Source of the DNA: Chloroflexota bacterium
GTDB lineage: Bacteria > Chloroflexota > Anaerolineae > Promineifilales > Promineifilaceae
Reading direction: 5' to 3'
Assembly (NCBI GenBank): GCA_020629055.1
Contig: JAHDEB010000027.1
Span: 8,876-45,402 of the forward strand
Length of the DNA stretch: 36,527 bases
Positions within the stretch are counted from its first letter, which is position 1. Each line of letters starts with the position of its first letter. The translations under genes were made by a program, and so were the position numbers. Below the pieces are notes generated by a model. That model worked only from the letters and a program-made list of their open reading frames with translations, did not search any database and was not told where the DNA came from. Below are positions 33,776-36,527 of the stretch, piece by piece.

Positions 33776-34480
33776 TTAGCCGTTTTCTTTTTCAAAGCGG
33801 TACCCGATGCCATAAACGGTTGTGATACGGGTCGGTTTTTTCGGGTCAGGTTCAATTTTTTTGCGAATGTTTTTAATATGGCTATCGAGCGTGCGCCCCA
33901 TGCCAGCATACGCATACCCCAACCCTTTTTCGATGAGTTCATCCCGTGTGAATGCATATCCGGGGCTGTCCATAAGAAGATAAAGCAGCTCAAACTCGGT
34001 TGGGGTTACGTCAACCAACTCACCGTCTATAAACAGCTGGTGTGCCCCTTTGTCTAAACGCAACGTGCCGATTTCAATAATTTGAGATTCTGCGCCGCTC
34101 TCTTTGAAGAGTGCGATTCGCCGCAGCTGAGCACGGACACGAGCGACAAGTTCACGGGGGTTAAACGGCTTTGTGACATAATCATCCGCACCTATTTCAA
34201 GGCCGATGATTTTTTCTGTATCTGCGACCCTTGCGGTCAGCATGATGATCGGTATTGTGCGCAGGTTGTCATCTTGCCGGACAAAGTTGGTGATTTGTAA
34301 ACCATCTTTGCCTGGCAGCATCAAGTCCAGAACCACCACATCCGGCCGTTCGGTGCGGATCATCTGCAAGGCTAGCGTACCATTATCGGCCGTAAGCACT
34401 GTGTATCCTTCTTGTTCCAGATAACTACGTACCAGCCGGATAATATTTCGATCGTCGTCTACGACTAGAATTCGGGACAT
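33776..34480 (-). CDS. OmpR/PhoB-type response regulator
   Basis: The product is 234 aa. The receiver domain (about 1-120) has Asp 8-10, phosphoacceptor Asp about 52 in LDLMLPGKDG, Thr about 82 and Lys about 104 in DYVTKPF. The C-terminal winged helix (about 135-230) has VTPTEFELLYLLM, RTLDSHIKNIRKKIEPD and ITTVYGIGYRF. It is a DNA-binding regulator paired with the adjacent kinase. Its 5' flank, directly before the ATG at 34480, consists of 8-bp tandem repeats instead of a Shine-Dalgarno sequence, which is unusual. Confidence 0.96.
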   Translation of the reverse strand: MSRILVVDDDRNIIRLVRSYLEQEGYTVLTADNGTLALQMIRTERPDVVVLDLMLPGKDGLQITNFVRQDDNLRTIPIIMLTARVADTEKIIGLEIGADDYVTKPFNPRELVARVRAQLRRIALFKESGAESQIIEIGTLRLDKGAHQLFIDGELVDVTPTEFELLYLLMDSPGYAFTRDELIEKGLGYAYAGMGRTLDSHIKNIRKKIEPDPKKPTRITTVYGIGYRFEKENG

Positions 34481-34483
34481 GTT

Positions 34484-34513
34484 TCAGTTGGTCAGTTGGT
34501 CAGTTGGTCAGTT
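34484..34513. repeat. 8-bp tandem repeat (TCAGTTGG, 3.75 copies)
   Basis: TCAGTTGG repeats at 34484, 34492 and 34500, with a partial fourth copy from 34508. It ends three bases before the response regulator ATG (minus strand). A segment TGACCAACT near 34541 is complementary to the repeat unit, so hairpins in several registers are possible. Confidence 0.9.
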
Positions 34514-34557
34514 TCGCTCGATGATGAACCAAAGCAGTGACCAACTAAAAAACTGAA

Positions 34558-35778
34558 TTACTCGTACCGCAAAGCTTCAATCGGCCGCAGGCTGGCTGCC
34601 CGCCAAGCGGGGAAAATACCAAATACCACCCCGATTGTGATTGAGATGCCGGTTGCTAACCCAATCGACTGTGGAGAGACAAATGTGGGAATATCGCCGA
34701 AGCGAGCGGCAAGCCATGAGATTAGATAGCCTAAGCCGATGCCAATCGCCCCGCCAACAAGAGACAGCACAATCGACTCGAGCAAGAACTGGGTTAAGAT
34801 GTCACGTTTTAGCGCACCAATCGCTTTGCGAATGCCGATCTCCCGGGTGCGTTCTGTCACACTAACCAGCATGATGTTCATAATGCCGATGCCGCCGACC
34901 ACGAGTGAGATGCCTGCGATCGCACCTAGAAACAGGGTCAGTAACCCGAGAACATTGCCGATCGTGTCCAAGATTGAAGCATTTGAAAGAATTCGGAAAT
35001 CGTCTTCATCAGCAAAGACGATATTGTGACGCTCACGCAATACCTCTGTGAGTTCTTCCATCGCATCGTCGATGACTTCATCATTTGCGGCAACGGCCGT
35101 AATGGTGTCTATCGCTTTTTCGCCTCGGCGGGTGCGTTCAACCCCTAACCGCTGCTGAGCCGTGGTAATCGGGATGTACACTGTTTCATCTGGGTTAGAG
35201 CCCGGGGCTTGTCCCTGCTCTTCTAACACACCCACAACTTCGTAGTTGATATCCCCGATTTTAATTTCTTGCCCAACCGGAAATTCTTCACCAAATAGTT
35301 CAGTTGCAACTTCTTGGCCGATGACGGCCACGCGGGCGGCCGTATCGATATCGGGTGGGTATAACCCATCTCCGGCTAAAAATTCAGTCAGGTTATTGAC
35401 AACTAGGTAGTTGGCGGTTACACCGACAACACTGGTGTTGTACTCGCCATTGCCCCAAGTGACCAGTTCCTGACGATTAATACTTGCTGCGACCTCTGCA
35501 ATGGAGGGGGCGCTAAGCGGGTCAGCCAGCGCATCTACATCGCCTAAAGTTAGAGATGGGTATCCGCCGGAATTATCACGATCGGTAAAAATCGTGAGCA
35601 AATTTGAGCCCAGCGCCTCGAAGTCGGCCGTGACCGATTGCTGTACCCCATTACCGATGGAAACGAGGCCGATTACAGCACCGACACCGATGATGACCCC
35701 CAACATGGTCAATACCGAGCGCAACGTGTTGGCCCGTAAACTGTCTAACGCCGTTAAAAAAGATTCAGTTAAGTTCAT
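34558..35778 (-). CDS. MacB-type ABC transporter permease
   Basis: The product is 406 aa. It has an N-terminal TM (about 21-41: SVLTMLGVIIGVGAVIGLVS), a periplasmic MacB core domain (about 45-265) and three C-terminal TM segments of the FtsX-type domain (about 275-395), with RTREIGIRKAIGA between them. The start overlaps the ATPase stop by 4 bp (ATGA), so the two are one operon. MacB-type systems use ATP to push peptides, lipoproteins or drugs outward rather than acting as channels. Unlike Escherichia coli MacB, the ATPase is a separate gene. The response regulator gene follows 77 bp downstream. Confidence 0.93.
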   Translation of the reverse strand: MNLTESFLTALDSLRANTLRSVLTMLGVIIGVGAVIGLVSIGNGVQQSVTADFEALGSNLLTIFTDRDNSGGYPSLTLGDVDALADPLSAPSIAEVAASINRQELVTWGNGEYNTSVVGVTANYLVVNNLTEFLAGDGLYPPDIDTAARVAVIGQEVATELFGEEFPVGQEIKIGDINYEVVGVLEEQGQAPGSNPDETVYIPITTAQQRLGVERTRRGEKAIDTITAVAANDEVIDDAMEELTEVLRERHNIVFADEDDFRILSNASILDTIGNVLGLLTLFLGAIAGISLVVGGIGIMNIMLVSVTERTREIGIRKAIGALKRDILTQFLLESIVLSLVGGAIGIGLGYLISWLAARFGDIPTFVSPQSIGLATGISITIGVVFGIFPAWRAASLRPIEALRYE

Positions 35779-36470
35779 TCTGCACCCTCTTTTTGATTGA
35801 TTTGCTCATCGCTGATGATTAAGCCGTCTCGTAGTGTCACGATTCGTCTGGCCCGTTCTGCAACCTCGCGATCATGGGTGATCATCACAATGGTGATCCC
35901 ATCCTCGTGTAGTTGGTCGAAAATCCCCATCAACTCTTCGCCCGTTTTGGTGTCTAAAGCACCGGTCGGTTCATCGGCTAAAATGATGTTCGGGTTTACT
36001 GCTAGGGCGCGGGCAACGGCGACACGCTGTTGCTGACCCCCAGATAATTCATCTGGCTTATGATGGGTGCGATCACCCAATCCCACAATGGTTAAAGATT
36101 CTCTGGCCCGTTCGTTCCGCTCTGAGCGGGGGACACCGGCATACATTAACGGAAGGGAGACCTGTTTGAGCGCCGAGGTGCGGGGGAGCAAATTAAATTG
36201 CTGGAAGACAAAGCCGATCCGTTGATTTCGAATCCGAGCCTGATCATTATCGCTCATGTCACTGACATCGATACCGTCAAGCATATAGGTTCCGGCCGTC
36301 GGTACATCTAAACAGCCGATGATGTTCATGAGGGTTGATTTTCCCGAGCCAGAAGGTCCCATGATCGCCACATATTCACCTTCCGTAACGTGCATGTTGA
36401 CACCGCGCAAGGCGTGAACCACTTGGTTACCCATCTCATAAGACTTCGTAATATTGGTTAAATCCATCAT
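35775..36470 (-). CDS. MacB/LolD-type ABC transporter ATPase
   Basis: The product is 231 aa. Walker A is GPSGSGKST (about 38-46), the Q-loop is FVFQQFNLLPR, the signature is ELSGGQQQRVAVARAL, Walker B is ILADEPTGALD and the H-loop is MITHD. The LPRTSALKQVSLPLMYAG segment is typical of the MacB/LolD subgroup. It powers the permease encoded next to it. ATGATG gives two possible starts, 36470 or 36467. It begins 3 bp after the stop of a further minus-strand gene whose C-terminus is at the right edge; adaptor proteins commonly sit there. Confidence 0.95.
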   Translation of the reverse strand: MMDLTNITKSYEMGNQVVHALRGVNMHVTEGEYVAIMGPSGSGKSTLMNIIGCLDVPTAGTYMLDGIDVSDMSDNDQARIRNQRIGFVFQQFNLLPRTSALKQVSLPLMYAGVPRSERNERARESLTIVGLGDRTHHKPDELSGGQQQRVAVARALAVNPNIILADEPTGALDTKTGEELMGIFDQLHEDGITIVMITHDREVAERARRIVTLRDGLIISDEQINQKEGAE

Positions 36471-36473
36471 GGC

Positions 36474-36527
36474 TTAATCATCCCCCGGTCCACCGATGTT
36501 GATCGTTGGCGGTGGAATATAACCGAT
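36474..36527 (-). CDS. C-terminal end of a gene upstream of the ABC exporter, possibly its adaptor
   Basis: Seventeen codons and a TAA stop (36474-36476) are visible, giving the tail IGYIPPPTINIGGPGDD. The stop is 3 bp before the ATPase start, so it is in the same operon. In MacB-type operons a HlyD/MacA-like periplasmic adaptor usually comes first, so that is the likeliest identity, but the fragment itself carries no diagnostic motif. Confidence 0.5.
   Translation of the reverse strand: MGYIPPPTINIGGPGDD

Larger units (their letters stand above)
122..36300. repeat. Highly iterated palindrome CGGCCG, dispersed
   Basis: By hand count CGGCCG occurs about 100 times between these positions, roughly one per 360 bp, against about nine expected for a 6-mer in a base-balanced sequence of this length. 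It is spread across nearly all genes on both strands and falls in all codon frames. In radA alone it is read as TCG-GCC-G, CGG-CCG and C-GGC-CG. It is therefore a DNA-level feature, not a codon or protein motif. Confidence 0.85.

Noticed and set aside
1-36527. CRISPR arrays, prophage or insertion sequences
   Set aside because: No regularly spaced repeats, transposase, integrase or phage structural genes were seen on either strand.

Overview
The window looks like a chromosomal segment of a Chloroflexota bacterium, probably an Anaerolineae/Ardenticatenia-like lineage. The basis is gene content recognised by eye: DUF2723 and DUF4012 proteins, a polyphosphate glucokinase, a CARDB-fused sugar dehydrogenase lipoprotein, Pro/Thr-rich linkers on most exported proteins, and an exported C25 protein ending in a YLP-type tail. 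Base composition is near balanced. No phage, IS element, CRISPR array or rRNA was seen.

Layout. Positions 1-5.6 kb (all minus): an SH3-domain exported protein cut by the left edge, DUF4012, DUF2723 and a family-2 glycosyltransferase; this is probably a cell-envelope or surface-glycan block. Positions 5.7-13.9 kb (all minus): an unusual cluster transcribed right to left. It holds a 3-TM protein, a small membrane-anchored FN3-like protein, a PqqD-like protein, a 986-aa exported C25 (gingipain/PorU-type) peptidase, a second FN3-like protein with a Pro/Thr stalk and C-terminal membrane anchor, and a second C25 peptidase. I regard it as the best candidate for an undescribed system. Positions 14.1-17.6 kb (plus): radA, a membrane-anchored TAP-like alpha/beta hydrolase and a Rieske ferredoxin.

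Positions 17.6-25.6 kb (minus): sugar dehydrogenase lipoprotein, citrate synthase, dTDP-glucose 4,6-dehydratase, polyphosphate glucokinase, patatin-like hydrolase, DUF427 protein and a MoeB-rhodanese fusion. Positions 25.7-31 kb (plus): an unrecognised 525-aa/147-aa gene pair behind a near-consensus promoter, tRNA-Arg(UCU), a two-subunit class I fumarase and an indoleamine 2,3-dioxygenase. Positions 31-36.5 kb: a zinc-carboxypeptidase lipoprotein (minus), a GlsB/YeaQ-type membrane protein (plus), then (minus) a sensor kinase and response regulator downstream of a MacB-type ABC exporter, with the C-terminal end of a further gene at the right edge.

The most striking non-gene signal is the palindrome CGGCCG. 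It occurs about 100 times by hand count (about one per 360 bp, against roughly nine expected for a random 6-mer), in all three codon frames. It resembles in behaviour the HIP1 highly iterated palindrome of cyanobacteria.
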